64,000 bases of DNA from Affinundibacterium amnicola (GCF_014284275.1 NZ_JACOFU010000004.1:248001-312000); one strand, 5' to 3'; counted from the stretch's first letter, positions 20,797 through 29,558 are shown. The notes: generated from the letters alone by a model not told the origin. A program made the numbers and translations.

Positions 20797-21198
20797 TTAT
20801 ACCTTCTTACCTTCTTTCACCGCGGTAAGCGCACCCGCCGCTTTCCACGCACCAAATCCACCATCAATATGCGCTACATTTTCCAAACCCATATCTTGCA
20901 CAGTCTTGGTCGTCAACGCACTACGCCAACCCGCCGCACAAAACAAAATAAATTCTTTAGCTTCGCCAAACACCGGCTTGAAGTAAGGCGAATCAGGATC
21001 AACCCAAAATTCGATCATGCCGCGTGGTGCGTGAAATGCGCCGGGAATAATGCCTTCGCGTTCTAGTTCACGAATATCGCGCACGTCGATAAATTGCACA
21101 TTCGGATCACCCAATTTCGCTTGCGCCTCTGCCACACTATAAGTTTTGATCTGTGCTGTGGCTTCATCGACTAATTGTTTGTAGCCTTTTTTCATCAT
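20797..21198 (-). CDS. Rhodanese-like domain protein
   Basis: A 133-residue single-domain rhodanese: sulfur transfer from thiosulfate or a persulfide donor. Visible are VQFIDVRDIRELEREGIIPGAFHAPRGMIE (CH2A-like region) and the active-site loop FCAAGWRSALTTK with the catalytic Cys, then HIDGGFGAWKAAG. An AAAGGA precedes two adjacent ATGs at 21198/21195. Cytoplasmic; no signal peptide. A role supplying sulfur near bioB is possible but there is no direct evidence. Confidence 0.9.
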   Translation of the reverse strand: MMKKGYKQLVDEATAQIKTYSVAEAQAKLGDPNVQFIDVRDIRELEREGIIPGAFHAPRGMIEFWVDPDSPYFKPVFGEAKEFILFCAAGWRSALTTKTVQDMGLENVAHIDGGFGAWKAAGALTAVKEGKKV

Positions 21199-21222
21199 GC
21201 GTTTCCTTTAAGACCAAATTCT

Positions 21223-21294
21223 TTGCCGCAGAGGCGCAGAGTACGCTGAAAAATACATTAGTAGCTCTGCGTACTCTGCGCCTCTGCGGCGAAA
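21223..21294. repeat. Inverted repeat (family 5)
   Basis: Arms GCCGCAGAGGCGCAGAGTACGC and GCGTACTCTGCGCCTCTGCGGC... pair over 20 bp or more around a short AT-rich loop. Lies between the rhodanese and HCCA-isomerase genes. Confidence 0.85.
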
Positions 21295-21304
21295 TAACTT
21301 TCAC

Positions 21305-21910
21305 TTAAAACCCGCCAGTCGCCAACCACTTTTCTAATTGCGGTAATCGATCATTACCCCAGAATGCTTCGCCATCCACAATCACCCAAGGCGCACCAAA
21401 AACACCTTTGCTAACTGCTTCTTCGCAGGCCGCACGTAATTGACTTTTGTAACGCTCATCATTGCAAGCCGCCGCTGCGGCCGTGCCATCGAGTCCCATA
21501 TCCGTTACATAATTGGATAACCATGCAATATCATTTAAACCTACAGACTCAGAGAAATAAGCTTTGGTCACACCGCGCGTGAATTCTCCTACGCGTTCGG
21601 GCGCGACTTCTTTCATCCACAAACAGACTCTTGCTGTATTTTGCGTATTGATGGGAAACGGCTCCGGCAACACAAATGGCAAGCCTGCGTAACGCGCTGA
21701 GCGTTCCATATCATGTTTGTGGTAATTCGCCATCACAGGTGGCCGCATCGTTAATGGACTGGAATTGGTCGACTTGAATACGACGCCCAGCAGCATAGGT
21801 TTCCACTCAATCTCGCGTCCATATTTTGCCGCGAGCTCTTCTATCACCTGCGTGGTCAGATAGGCGTACGGTGAAACGTAGTCAAACCAGTATTCGATGC
21901 GATTGCTCAT
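21305..21910 (-). CDS. 2-hydroxychromene-2-carboxylate isomerase family (DsbA-like fold)
   Basis: A 201-residue kappa-class GST/DsbA-like protein. The N-terminal IEYWFDYVSPYAYLTTQV, with Ser where thioredoxins have Cys, and the C-terminal GVFGAPWVIVDGEAFWGNDRLPQLEKWL are family hallmarks. Known members isomerise hydroxychromene-carboxylate in naphthalene breakdown, but many are glutathione-dependent enzymes of unknown substrate; no aromatic pathway is seen here. The first ATG (21916) abuts an AGAGGA, so ATG 21910 with 6 nt spacing is the likely start. Confidence 0.88.
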   Translation of the reverse strand: MSNRIEYWFDYVSPYAYLTTQVIEELAAKYGREIEWKPMLLGVVFKSTNSSPLTMRPPVMANYHKHDMERSARYAGLPFVLPEPFPINTQNTARVCLWMKEVAPERVGEFTRGVTKAYFSESVGLNDIAWLSNYVTDMGLDGTAAAAACNDERYKSQLRAACEEAVSKGVFGAPWVIVDGEAFWGNDRLPQLEKWLATGGF

Positions 21911-21957
21911 TTTCATTCCTCTTTTAAGGCCTACCGTTTACTGCAACTTCCGTGTTT

Positions 21958-22067
21958 GTCATTCCTGCGAAGGCAGGAATCCAGTGTCGTCCGCCGAACT
22001 ACCTATCATATCTATATTCGACAACCTAACTCCAAAGCCACTGGATTCCCGCCTTCGCGGGAATGAC
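21958..22067. repeat. Inverted-repeat pair (family 3)
   Basis: GTCATTCCTGCGAAGGCAGG with a following AATCCAGTG, and at the other end its inverted partner CTGGATTCCCGCCTTCGCGG plus GAATGAC. Each copy is itself palindromic. This GTCATTCCCGCGAAGGCGGGAAT type is widespread in betaproteobacteria. Confidence 0.9.
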
Positions 22068-22127
22068 GATTAATTGATTCGCAGCTAACCAAAAAGTGCC
22101 AAATATCAATAACAGCCATCAAAAAAC

Positions 22128-23261
22128 TCAATCCATCAACCCACGGCCAATCAAGATCTTCTGAATATCCGAACTACCTTCATAGATCTGACACACACGC
22201 ACATCGCGATAAATACGCTCAACCGGGAAGTCACTCACATAACCATAACCGCCATGAATCTGTATCGCGTCTGAACAAACTTTTTCCGCCATTTCAGAAG
22301 CAAACAATTTTGCCATCGCCGCTTCTTTCAGACATGGTTTGCCAGCATCTTTCATACTTGCTGCATGCCAGATCAATTGGCGTGCTGCTTCGATTTGGGT
22401 GGCCATATCCGCTAAGCGAAATTGCACCGCCTGATGTTCAAAAATAGCTTTGCCGAATGTACGACGGTCTTTGGCATAAGCTAAAGCGGCTTCAAATGCG
22501 GCGCGCGCCATACCAACCGATTGTGAAGCAATACCGATACGACCACCTTCTAAGCCAGACAAAGCAATCTTGTAGCCTTGACCTTCTTCACCTATCAAGT
22601 TCGCAGCGGGGATGCGGCAATTTTCAAACAGGATTTGTGCGGTATCGGAAGAATGTTGCCCCATTTTATGTTCGAGACTGGCGACGATATAACCCGGCGT
22701 TTTGGTATCAACCCAGAACGCGCTGATGCCTTTTTTGCCCGCCGCTTTATCGGTCACTGCCATCACAATCGCCACGTCAGCATGCTTGCCACTGGTGATG
22801 AATTGCTTCACGCCGTTCAAGACGTATTCGTCGCCTTCGCGCTTTGCTGTTGTACGTAAATCAGAAGCATCACTGCCTGCATGCGGTTCGGTTAAGCAGA
22901 ATGCACCTAGCATCTCGCCTTGTGCTAAGGGGCGCAGCCATTGTTCTTTTTGTTCTGCATTGGCATACATCATACCGATACTACATACCGGGCAGTTATT
23001 CACTGACACCACAGTTGAAGTGCCACCGTCACCTGCAGCGATCTCTTCCAACACTAAAGCCAGCGACAAATAATCCATACCTGCACCGCCGAGTTCTTCT
23101 GGCACCGCCACACCATACGCGCCCATCGCGGCTAACTCTTTAAGTTCTTCAGCGGGGAAGTGATGTTCTTTGTCCCAACGTGCAGCATTTGGCGTGATGC
23201 GCTCTTGCACAAAGCTGCGCACAGCGTCGCGGATCATTTCGTGTTCTGATGTTAGTTGCAT
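22128..23261 (-). CDS. Acyl-CoA dehydrogenase (short/branched-chain type)
   Basis: FAD flavoprotein that alpha,beta-dehydrogenates acyl-CoA and passes electrons to ETF. The 377 residues show GAFCLTEPHAGSDASDLRTTA near 125, KQFITSGKHADVAIVMA, LSGLEGGRIGIASQSVGMARAA, IQIHGGYGYVSDFPVERIYRD and the terminal QIYEGSSDIQKILIGRGL with catalytic-type Glu at ~361. This is the short-chain (butyryl/2-methylbutyryl) pattern, in contrast to LiuA, whose catalytic Glu is elsewhere. Plausibly acts on a straight- or branched short-chain acyl-CoA from amino-acid breakdown; substrate not determinable from sequence. Confidence 0.9.
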   Translation of the reverse strand: MQLTSEHEMIRDAVRSFVQERITPNAARWDKEHHFPAEELKELAAMGAYGVAVPEELGGAGMDYLSLALVLEEIAAGDGGTSTVVSVNNCPVCSIGMMYANAEQKEQWLRPLAQGEMLGAFCLTEPHAGSDASDLRTTAKREGDEYVLNGVKQFITSGKHADVAIVMAVTDKAAGKKGISAFWVDTKTPGYIVASLEHKMGQHSSDTAQILFENCRIPAANLIGEEGQGYKIALSGLEGGRIGIASQSVGMARAAFEAALAYAKDRRTFGKAIFEHQAVQFRLADMATQIEAARQLIWHAASMKDAGKPCLKEAAMAKLFASEMAEKVCSDAIQIHGGYGYVSDFPVERIYRDVRVCQIYEGSSDIQKILIGRGLMD

Positions 23262-23288
23262 GTCTTACTCGTTTCTAAAAATTTTTTT

Positions 23289-23395
23289 AAACCCCTCAAC
23301 GCCGAGACGCGGAGGCGCAGAGAAAATCGAAAACAGAGAAACCTCTTCTTTAAGGTGTTCCTCAGCGCCTCTGCGTCTCGGCGTTGAGGGGTTTT
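23289..23395. repeat. Near-perfect long inverted repeat (family 5)
   Basis: Arms beginning AAACCCCTCAACGCCGAGAC and ending GTCTCGGCGTTGAGGGGTTT pair over 22 bp and continue with GAGGCGC/GCGCCTC after one mismatch. The middle is AT-rich. Best-preserved member of this family. Confidence 0.9.
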
Positions 23396-23398
23396 CGC

Positions 23399-24067
23399 TC
23401 ACCAATCCAAGCACTCTCCGTCGTAATTCAAAAACTGCCCATTCTGCGCACGACTACTATTCGCAATTACTGCGCGCATTCCAGCCACGCTGACATCGAC
23501 GCTAATCTCTGCACCTGCGCCGCCCATATCGGTTTGCACCCATCCCGGATGAAAGGCAATGCATGTCACCTTTTGCGTACTGAGCGACACATCTTTCAAT
23601 ACCGAGTTCAAGGCCGCTTTGCTGGCGCGATACAGCCATGCTACGGCGTTCTCACGCAGGCTTATTGAACCCATACCGGACGACAACACCGCTAACTTGC
23701 CACCTGCATTTTCGACCATAGGCAATACCAAAGGTAACAAGCGCATCGCAGCTAGCACATTGGTGTGCATCACCTGATCAAATTCGCCTTGCTCTGGCGC
23801 TTGCAAACCGCTAGTTCTGGTACCAAACACACCGGCGTTTAAAATTGCGACATCGATTTTTTCATCATCAAGACGCCATGCCAAACCCGCGCAATCGTTC
23901 AGATTATTCACGTCCAAAGGTAGTGCCTCACAACCATTTGCAGTCAATTGCGCGAAATCCTCGGGCTTGCGTGCAGTAGCGATCACACGCCAGCCTGCCG
24001 CTTTGTATTGCCGCGCAAATTCAAGACCAATACCGCGCGAGGCTCCGATAATTAAGGCTGTGGGCAT
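23399..24067 (-). CDS. Short-chain dehydrogenase/reductase
   Basis: A 222-residue classical SDR, NAD(P)-dependent. The cofactor motif is IIGASRGIGLEFARQY at 7-22, with Arg after the strand (ATARKPED) suggesting NADPH. NAG is present in AILNAGVFG, the catalytic Ser is in VLSSGMGSI, and YRASKAALN supplies Tyr and Lys. The short length and HPGWVQTDMGG resemble the CsgA/SDR subgroup. Substrate unknown. It stands between an acyl-CoA dehydrogenase and a thiolase, each gap occupied by repeats. Confidence 0.9.
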   Translation of the reverse strand: MPTALIIGASRGIGLEFARQYKAAGWRVIATARKPEDFAQLTANGCEALPLDVNNLNDCAGLAWRLDDEKIDVAILNAGVFGTRTSGLQAPEQGEFDQVMHTNVLAAMRLLPLVLPMVENAGGKLAVLSSGMGSISLRENAVAWLYRASKAALNSVLKDVSLSTQKVTCIAFHPGWVQTDMGGAGAEISVDVSVAGMRAVIANSSRAQNGQFLNYDGECLDW

Positions 24068-24103
24068 TGCTTTTGCTCCGTTTTTCTAACTACTCATTTA
24101 ATC

Positions 24104-24268
24104 CTCCCTTCTCCCGCAAGCGGGAGAAGGGTCGGGGATGAGGGTGGTTCAGTCTCATGCACATTTCTTAAAACCGATATTTTGTATGCTCGTGATTTGA
24201 CTCACTAATCAGCTCTGCTGCATCTGAACTACCCTCACCCTAGCCCTCTCCCGCTTGCGGGAGAGGGA
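24104..24268. repeat. REP-like doublet (family 1), intact reference copy
   Basis: Palindrome CTTCTCCCGC-AA-GCGGGAGAAG with tail GGGGATGAGGGTGGTTC (24106-24149), ~80 bp of AT-rich spacer, and an inverted partner CCCTCACCCTAGCC plus CTCCCGCTTGCGGGAG (24229-24268). This uninterrupted copy shows what the IS110-split element at 8759/10116 should look like. Confidence 0.92.
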
Positions 24269-24279
24269 ACTTAAAACGA

Positions 24280-25476
24280 TTACACCAACTCAATCGCCAT
24301 CGCAGTCGCTTCACCGCCACCGATACACAGAGAAGCCACACCACGCTTACCGCCACGTGCTTTCAATGCACCAATCAAAGTGACGATGATACGTGCACCG
24401 GATGCGCCGATAGGATGGCCCAATGCACATGCACCACCGTGTACGTTCATCTTGTCGTGCGAAATGCCGAGGTCGTGCATAGCTGCCATCGGTACTGCTG
24501 CGAAGGCTTCATTGACTTCAAACAAATCCACGTCGGCTGTCGTCCAGCCGATTTTTTTGTAGAGTTTTTCGATAGAACCAACTGGCGCTGTAGTAAACCA
24601 GCCTGGTTCTTGCGCATGGGTTGCATGGCCGAGGATTTTTGCGATCGGGGTCAAGCCTAATTCTTTGGCTTTTGATTCGCGCATCAAGACTAATGCTGCT
24701 GCGCCGTCGTTAATCGAAGAAGATGATGCTGCGGTAATTGTGCCGTCTTTTTTGAATGCTGGTTTCAAGTTTGGAATCTTGTCGAGCTTGGCTTTCAATG
24801 GGCCTTCGTCCTTGTCGATCACAACATCGCCACTACGACCTGAAACCGTTACCGGAGCGATTTCCCAAGAAAATGCGCCGCTGTTCGCTGCATTTTGCGC
24901 ACGGGTGACTGAGGCAATAGCAAATGCATCTTGTGCTTCGCGTGTGAAACCATACTTAGCGGAACAGTCTTCTGCGAAAGTGCCCATAGAGCGGCCTCCG
25001 CCTTTTTCATCCCTACTGTATGCATCTTCCAAACCATCAAGCATCATGTGATCCATGATCGTGCCGTGACCAATACGATAACCGCCACGTGCTTTCGGGA
25101 TGATGTAAGGCGCGTTCGTCATCGACTCCATACCGCCAGTCACTAAAACCTCGTTGCTACCAGCCAACAGTGAATCGTAAGCCATCATGGTCGCCTTCAT
25201 CGCGGAACCACACATCTTAGACAAAGTGACGGCACCAGTAGAAAACGGCAAACCCGCTGCCAACAAAGCTTGGCGCGCTGGCGCTTGTCCTTGGCCTGCC
25301 ATCAAGCAGTTGCCGAACAAAACTTCTTCGACGAGTTCTGGTTTCACACCGGCACGATCAACCGCCGCTTTGATGGCGATAGCACCGAGTTGACTCGCAG
25401 TTAAAGAAGCGAAATCACTTTGAAACGCACCCATAGGAGTACGCGCTGCGCCGACGATTACGATAGGGTCATTCAT
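24280..25476 (-). CDS. Acetyl-CoA C-acetyltransferase (thiolase)
   Basis: Biosynthetic/degradative thiolase: 2 acetyl-CoA to acetoacetyl-CoA and back, or cleavage of 3-ketoacyl-CoA. The 398 residues carry the acyl-enzyme Cys89 in LSKMCGSAMKA, NVHGGACALGHPIGASGARI with the catalytic His, and SLCIGGGEATAMAIE with the second Cys. The frame could open at a TTG 12 nt upstream, but a GGAG sits 7 nt before ATG 25476. In this neighbourhood it would convert the acetoacetyl-CoA derived from LiuE product into acetyl-CoA. Confidence 0.92.
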   Translation of the reverse strand: MNDPIVIVGAARTPMGAFQSDFASLTASQLGAIAIKAAVDRAGVKPELVEEVLFGNCLMAGQGQAPARQALLAAGLPFSTGAVTLSKMCGSAMKATMMAYDSLLAGSNEVLVTGGMESMTNAPYIIPKARGGYRIGHGTIMDHMMLDGLEDAYSRDEKGGGRSMGTFAEDCSAKYGFTREAQDAFAIASVTRAQNAANSGAFSWEIAPVTVSGRSGDVVIDKDEGPLKAKLDKIPNLKPAFKKDGTITAASSSSINDGAAALVLMRESKAKELGLTPIAKILGHATHAQEPGWFTTAPVGSIEKLYKKIGWTTADVDLFEVNEAFAAVPMAAMHDLGISHDKMNVHGGACALGHPIGASGARIIVTLIGALKARGGKRGVASLCIGGGEATAMAIELV

Positions 25477-25515
25477 GGTTTTCTCCAAATTATTGATAAC
25501 GATTTTTGCATTTCG

Positions 25516-25632
25516 CCTTCCCCTTCAAGGGGAAGGTCGGGATGGGGATGGGTTTCGATCGACAAATGGTCGATATTCCTCACTCAAATGAAACCCATCC
25601 CCACCCTAACCCGCCCCTTGAAGGGGCGGGGA
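25516..25632. repeat. REP-like doublet (family 2)
   Basis: Palindrome CCTTCCCCTTCAAGGGGAAG with inward tail GGGATGGGGATGGGTTT, then an inverted partner CCCATCCCCACCCTAACC plus CGCCCCTTGAAGGGGCGG. Confidence 0.88.
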
Positions 25633-25675
25633 CTTAATACTCACACGGCCTTCCTACTAGATCTCTGCTTCAAGA

Positions 25676-25772
25676 GGCTGACGCAATCGCGTCCCAGCTA
25701 GGCGTGTCGTCGAAGACAGTGCGCATGCACGGCAAGACGGCACAACAACGCTGGGGCGCGATTTCGTCAGCC
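25676..25772. repeat. Structured hairpin element, copy A
   Basis: Long stem GGCTGACG/CGTCAGCC, AATCGCG/CGCGATT, CCCAGC/GCTGGG separated by single mismatch or wobble positions. It encloses TAGGCGTGTCGTCGAAGACA, a central palindrome GTGCGCATGCAC, and CGGCAAGACGGCACAACAAC. The right arm overlaps the aceK stop codon. The interior matches copies at 37948 and 52339, but the outer stem sequence differs while still pairing. Confidence 0.82.
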
Positions 25773-27533
25773 GCCTCCAAATCTAATCGATTGAGGATAA
25801 GGAAATACATCATCCACTTTTCCTCTCACAATTCTTTCTTTCCTCTCTTGCCAATACTGCGCCGTCAGCAAGTCGGCGTGGTGTTTCATAAAATATTCTT
25901 TAACCTTGGCATTGCCCAATAAAAAGGTACCAAACTGCTCTGGAAACACATCGTACTTCCCTATTGGATACCAAGGTTCTGCCGACATTTCATCTTCTTC
26001 ATTGCGTGGTAGAGGTATCGTCCTAAAATTACAATCGACGATAGTTTCTATCTCATCGTAATCATAAAAAACGACACGTTTATGACGCGTCACGCCGAAG
26101 TTTTTATACAGCATATCGCCGGGAAAAATATTTGCGCCGACTAACTCTTTAATTGCATTACCGTATTCAACTATCGCATGCTCCATCGCTGCATCATCGC
26201 CCTTTTGTTCGGCTTCTGTGAGCCAGATATTTAAAGGCGTCATGCGACGTTCTATATACAGATGTTTGATGATGACTTCATCATCATTCACTTCTAAAAT
26301 CGATGGTGCATAGCGGCGGATTTCCGCCAACAGATCTTCCGAAAAACGTGCCCGCGGAAACGCAACATCCGAGTATTCCAAAGTATCTGCCAAGCGTCCA
26401 ACACGATCATGATTTTTCACCAGTTGGTACTTCTCTTTGATCAAAGCTTTCGAGGTTTCTTTAGGCGGTGGAAAGCTGTCTTTGATCAACTTAAACACAT
26501 ACGGAAACGATGGCAGTGCGAACACCAACATCACCAGACCGCGAATACCTGGCGCAGCTTCAATCATGTCAGACGAATATTTCAGATGATGCAGGAAGTC
26601 ACGATAAAACAAATTCTTGCCATGCTTTTGCAAACCCAGCATGGTGTAAATTTCACTGCGCGGTTTGCGTGGCAAGATGCTGCGGATAAATTGGACGTAA
26701 GCCGACGGCACATCCATATCAACCATAAAATAAGCACGTGTAAACGAGAACAAGACCGTGATGTGCATGTTATCAAACAGCACCGTATCCAAAATCAATT
26801 CACGATTTTTGTTGTGAATGATAGGAATCACGAACGGCATTTCTTGATTGCCGTTGATGCTCTTACCTATGATGTAAGCGGTCTTATTGCGGAAGAACAA
26901 ATTCGCCAGCACCTGTAATTGATGATTCGGCTCGAAGCGTGTATCGCCAAACTGTTCCAACAAACGCGCTTCGACTTTGGCAATATCAGCATCCAGATGC
27001 GCGAACGGTGTTTGCAATTGAAAATTCGTGACTATGCGCTTGAGGCTAAAACTCAGGCCATCAGCGGAAGGGTAATACACGCGATAGGTCGCAGGTGTAT
27101 CGTCACGTTCTATGTAGTCAGTGGCGGTGGCCGGACGCACAAAAATAAAGTCATTGTGGAAATAAGTACGATGCAAGAGCTTGGTGCAGACGGTGTTAAA
27201 AAATGTCTCGGCCAACTCGGGACGCAGATGATCAATCAGCAAACCCATGTAATGCAGCTTCACTTCACGCCACACCTCATCGGTCAGATCTTCGCTGTCG
27301 TATTCATCTTCCAGAATCTGTACGCATTCCTTAGCGCGCTTGTCGTAGTACGCAATCCGCTCACGCGCATCTTCTTGTGCCGCCTTCCAATCACCGCGTT
27401 CGAAACGCTGCTTCGCCATCTGCGTTGTCGCTCGAAACAAGCGGTAATGCTTATCAAAACCGTCGAGTATCGTCCTTGCAATGTCGAATGCAATTTGCGA
27501 AGACAACAATTTAGGAAAGGCGATTTGGGGCAT
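25767..27533 (-). CDS. aceK: Isocitrate dehydrogenase kinase/phosphatase
   Basis: Bifunctional enzyme that phosphorylates and dephosphorylates isocitrate dehydrogenase, diverting carbon to the glyoxylate shunt on acetate-yielding substrates. At 588 residues it has the family's usual length. Typical segments are [17 protein letters not shown] near 205-220, the ATP-site [27 protein letters not shown] near 320-345, [14 protein letters not shown], and [19 protein letters not shown] with the DYDE metal motif. ATG start at 27533. Its place between liuA and a thiolase fits acetyl-CoA-producing catabolism. The C-terminal codons fall within hairpin copy A. Confidence 0.95.
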   Translation of the reverse strand: MPQIAFPKLLSSQIAFDIARTILDGFDKHYRLFRATTQMAKQRFERGDWKAAQEDARERIAYYDKRAKECVQILEDEYDSEDLTDEVWREVKLHYMGLLIDHLRPELAETFFNTVCTKLLHRTYFHNDFIFVRPATATDYIERDDTPATYRVYYPSADGLSFSLKRIVTNFQLQTPFAHLDADIAKVEARLLEQFGDTRFEPNHQLQVLANLFFRNKTAYIIGKSINGNQEMPFVIPIIHNKNRELILDTVLFDNMHITVLFSFTRAYFMVDMDVPSAYVQFIRSILPRKPRSEIYTMLGLQKHGKNLFYRDFLHHLKYSSDMIEAAPGIRGLVMLVFALPSFPYVFKLIKDSFPPPKETSKALIKEKYQLVKNHDRVGRLADTLEYSDVAFPRARFSEDLLAEIRRYAPSILEVNDDEVIIKHLYIERRMTPLNIWLTEAEQKGDDAAMEHAIVEYGNAIKELVGANIFPGDMLYKNFGVTRHKRVVFYDYDEIETIVDCNFRTIPLPRNEEDEMSAEPWYPIGKYDVFPEQFGTFLLGNAKVKEYFMKHHADLLTAQYWQERKERIVRGKVDDVFPYPQSIRFGGG

Positions 27534-27540
27534 ATTTTTT

Positions 27541-27748
27541 CACCGCGGAGGCGCTGAGGACGCAGAGATGTATTTACTGCACATCTTAAACTAATCAGCC
27601 ATCAACAATTCACGAGGTCTCCGATTTGTAGGGCGGGTGCAACTCGCGCCGCCAGTCCATTGTGCACCCGTGCGGCGCGGGTTGCACCCGCCCTACGAAA
27701 TGCTATTAACAAAACTCTCTACGTTCTCTGAGCCTCTGCGGCTAAAGC
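27541..27748. repeat. Nested inverted repeats (families 5 and 4), liuA-aceK gap
   Basis: Outer pair CCGCGGAGGCGCTGAGGACG and CGTTCTCTGAGCCTCTGCGG. Inside, a near-perfect 23-bp inverted repeat GTAGGGCGGGTGCAACTCGC ... GGTTGCACCCGCCCTAC (27628-27696). One repeat appears to have inserted within another. Confidence 0.85.
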
Positions 27749-27752
27749 CTTT

Positions 27753-28937
27753 TTACATAGTTTCGGCAAAAAGCTCACGACCTATGAGCATTCTGCGAAT
27801 TTCACTCGTACCTGCACCAATTTCATACAACTTCGCATCACGCCACAAGCGGCCAACTGGGTATTCATTGATGTAACCATTACCACCCAAAGTCTGAATC
27901 GCTTCGCCCGCCATCCAAGTCGCTTTTTCTGCTGAGTACAAAATCGCACCCGCCGCGTCTTTGCGCAGAGCGCGCACTGCTTCTGGGGTTTTCGCACGGT
28001 CACAAGCCTGACCAACTGCATAGACGTAAGCCTTGCATGCCATCATGGTGGAATACATATCGGCGAGTTTGCCTTGCATGAGTTGGAATTCACCAATCGC
28101 TTGACCGAATTGTTTACGGTCATGGATGTAGGGAACCACTTCATCCATACAAGCTTGCATGATACCGAGTGGACCGCCGGACAAGACGGTACGTTCAAAA
28201 TCAAGGCCTGACATCAAGACGTTAACGCCTTTACCTACGCCACCCAATACGTTTTCTACAGGCACTTCGCAATCTTGGAAAACCAATTCACCGGTGTGGG
28301 AACCACGCATGCCTAGCTTGTCGAGCTTTTGCGCAATGCTAAAACCTTTGTAGCCTTTTTCAATAATAAAAGCGGTCATGCCGCGTGGGCCGGCTTCCAG
28401 ATCGGTCTTAGCATAGACCACCAAAGTGTCGGCATCTGGACCATTCGTGATCCACATTTTGGAGCCGTTCAAGACGTAACGATCGCCTTTTAAGTCAGCG
28501 CGTAGCTTCATACTAACTACATCTGAACCTGCATTTGGTTCAGACATCGCGAGTGCACCGACGTGATCGCCGGAAATCAATTTTGGTAAATATTTCGCTT
28601 TTTGTTCTGCATTACCGTTACGGTTAATTTGATTCACGCACAGATTAGAATGCGCACCGTATGACAAACCAACGGAAGCAGAAGCACGGGAGATTTCTTC
28701 CATCGCGATGATGTGCGCCAAGTAGCCCATGTTCGCGCCACCGTATTCTTCGGAAACCGTCATACCATGCAAACCCATGTCGCCGATTTTTTTCCAAAGA
28801 TGCATAGGGAATTGATCGGTTCTGTCCATTTCCGCAGCGAGTGGTGCGATTTCGGCCGCAGCAAATTGCTGAACAGCTTCACGCAAAGCGGCGATGTCTT
28901 CGCCATGATCAAAAGTTAAACCTGGTAAGTGCAGCAT
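27753..28937 (-). CDS. liuA: Isovaleryl-CoA dehydrogenase
   Basis: First dedicated step of leucine degradation after the branched-chain ketoacid dehydrogenase: isovaleryl-CoA to 3-methylcrotonyl-CoA with FAD/ETF. In the 394-residue sequence the catalytic Glu lies at 248 within [18 protein letters not shown], the position specific to isovaleryl-CoA dehydrogenases. The usual acyl-CoA dehydrogenase site near the C-terminus reads [18 protein letters not shown] without that Glu. [20 protein letters not shown] binds flavin. ATG 28937. It is preceded by the LiuR-type operator at 29110-29135, so it is the likely first structural gene under LiuR control. Confidence 0.95.
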   Translation of the reverse strand: MLHLPGLTFDHGEDIAALREAVQQFAAAEIAPLAAEMDRTDQFPMHLWKKIGDMGLHGMTVSEEYGGANMGYLAHIIAMEEISRASASVGLSYGAHSNLCVNQINRNGNAEQKAKYLPKLISGDHVGALAMSEPNAGSDVVSMKLRADLKGDRYVLNGSKMWITNGPDADTLVVYAKTDLEAGPRGMTAFIIEKGYKGFSIAQKLDKLGMRGSHTGELVFQDCEVPVENVLGGVGKGVNVLMSGLDFERTVLSGGPLGIMQACMDEVVPYIHDRKQFGQAIGEFQLMQGKLADMYSTMMACKAYVYAVGQACDRAKTPEAVRALRKDAAGAILYSAEKATWMAGEAIQTLGGNGYINEYPVGRLWRDAKLYEIGAGTSEIRRMLIGRELFAETM

Positions 28938-29080
28938 AGTGTCCCCAATCTAGGTAGTAATGATGATATGACTTCAAGCTGCTTTAGCTCGCTCGTTCGA
29001 CTCAAAGTCGGTAGAAAGTGAGCTTGAGATTATATGCCCGCCTGAATGTCGAAAGATTTGGCAAAACGAATTAAAAGACC

Positions 29081-29094
29081 ATTTTGCGTAAGTC
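29081..29094. repeat. Solo arm of the TTTTGCGTAAGTC repeat
   Basis: ATTTTGCGTAAGTC is identical to the right terminal arm of element copies B and C but has no visible partner nearby. It may be a relic, or chance, in the liuA upstream region. Confidence 0.4.
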
Positions 29095-29109
29095 AAAAAT
29101 GATACTTCT

Positions 29110-29135
29110 AATTGACGTTAACGTAAACGTCAATT
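29110..29135. promoter_or_regulatory. LiuR-type operator/promoter upstream of liuA
   Basis: 10-bp perfect arms AATTGACGTT and AACGTCAATT separated by 6 bp, the shape of a MerR-family operator. On the minus strand TTTACG, 17 bp, TATCAT can be read as -35/-10 with the palindrome over the -35 and spacer. LiuR operators of similar sequence (TTGACGTTAACGTAAACG-like) are known in proteobacteria. Confidence 0.75.
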
Positions 29136-29156
29136 CAAACTATTTGTAATTACTTG

Positions 29157-29558
29157 TTATGAACTTGATTTTGCCTTATTAACAATTCCCAACAAGCGCT
29201 GGCTTTCTTCTTCATGCGCGGTGATTTCGTCTAGCATGACTTCGATGTCTTCGCGCTGCTGCTCTAAAGAAGCACGATGCTTCGCCAATACGTCCAAGAA
29301 ACTTTTAAGCTGAACTTCTGTGTCTTTGGGTGAGTCATACATCGTTACCAGGTGTTTAATTTCAGACAGACTTAAACCCAAACGCTTGCCACGTAAGGTT
29401 AATTTCAGGTGTGTGCGCTCACGCGCTGAGTACACGCGATTGCGTCCGCTAGGGCCTTCACGGCTAGGACTAATCAAGCCCTGATCTTCGTAAAAGCGAA
29501 TTGCACGGGGCGTAATATCGAACTCTTTTGCCAATTCGGTAATTGTATAAGTTGCCAT
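29157..29558 (-). CDS. liuR: MerR-family regulator of leucine/isovalerate catabolism
   Basis: A 133-residue MerR-type activator/repressor. The N-terminal winged helix reads YTITELAKEFDITPRAIRFYEDQGLISPSREG (1-35) and RVYSARERTHLKLTLRGKRLGLSLSEIKHLV, followed by a coiled-coil dimerisation helix (~75-120) with no metal-binding cysteines, as in LiuR/LiuQ-type members that sense pathway acyl-CoAs. It lies immediately upstream of liuA in the same direction, with a strong operator in the intervening 219 bp and a degenerate one upstream of its own gene. Identity as LiuR rests on HTH type, operators and context. Confidence 0.9.
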   Translation of the reverse strand: MATYTITELAKEFDITPRAIRFYEDQGLISPSREGPSGRNRVYSARERTHLKLTLRGKRLGLSLSEIKHLVTMYDSPKDTEVQLKSFLDVLAKHRASLEQQREDIEVMLDEITAHEEESQRLLGIVNKAKSSS

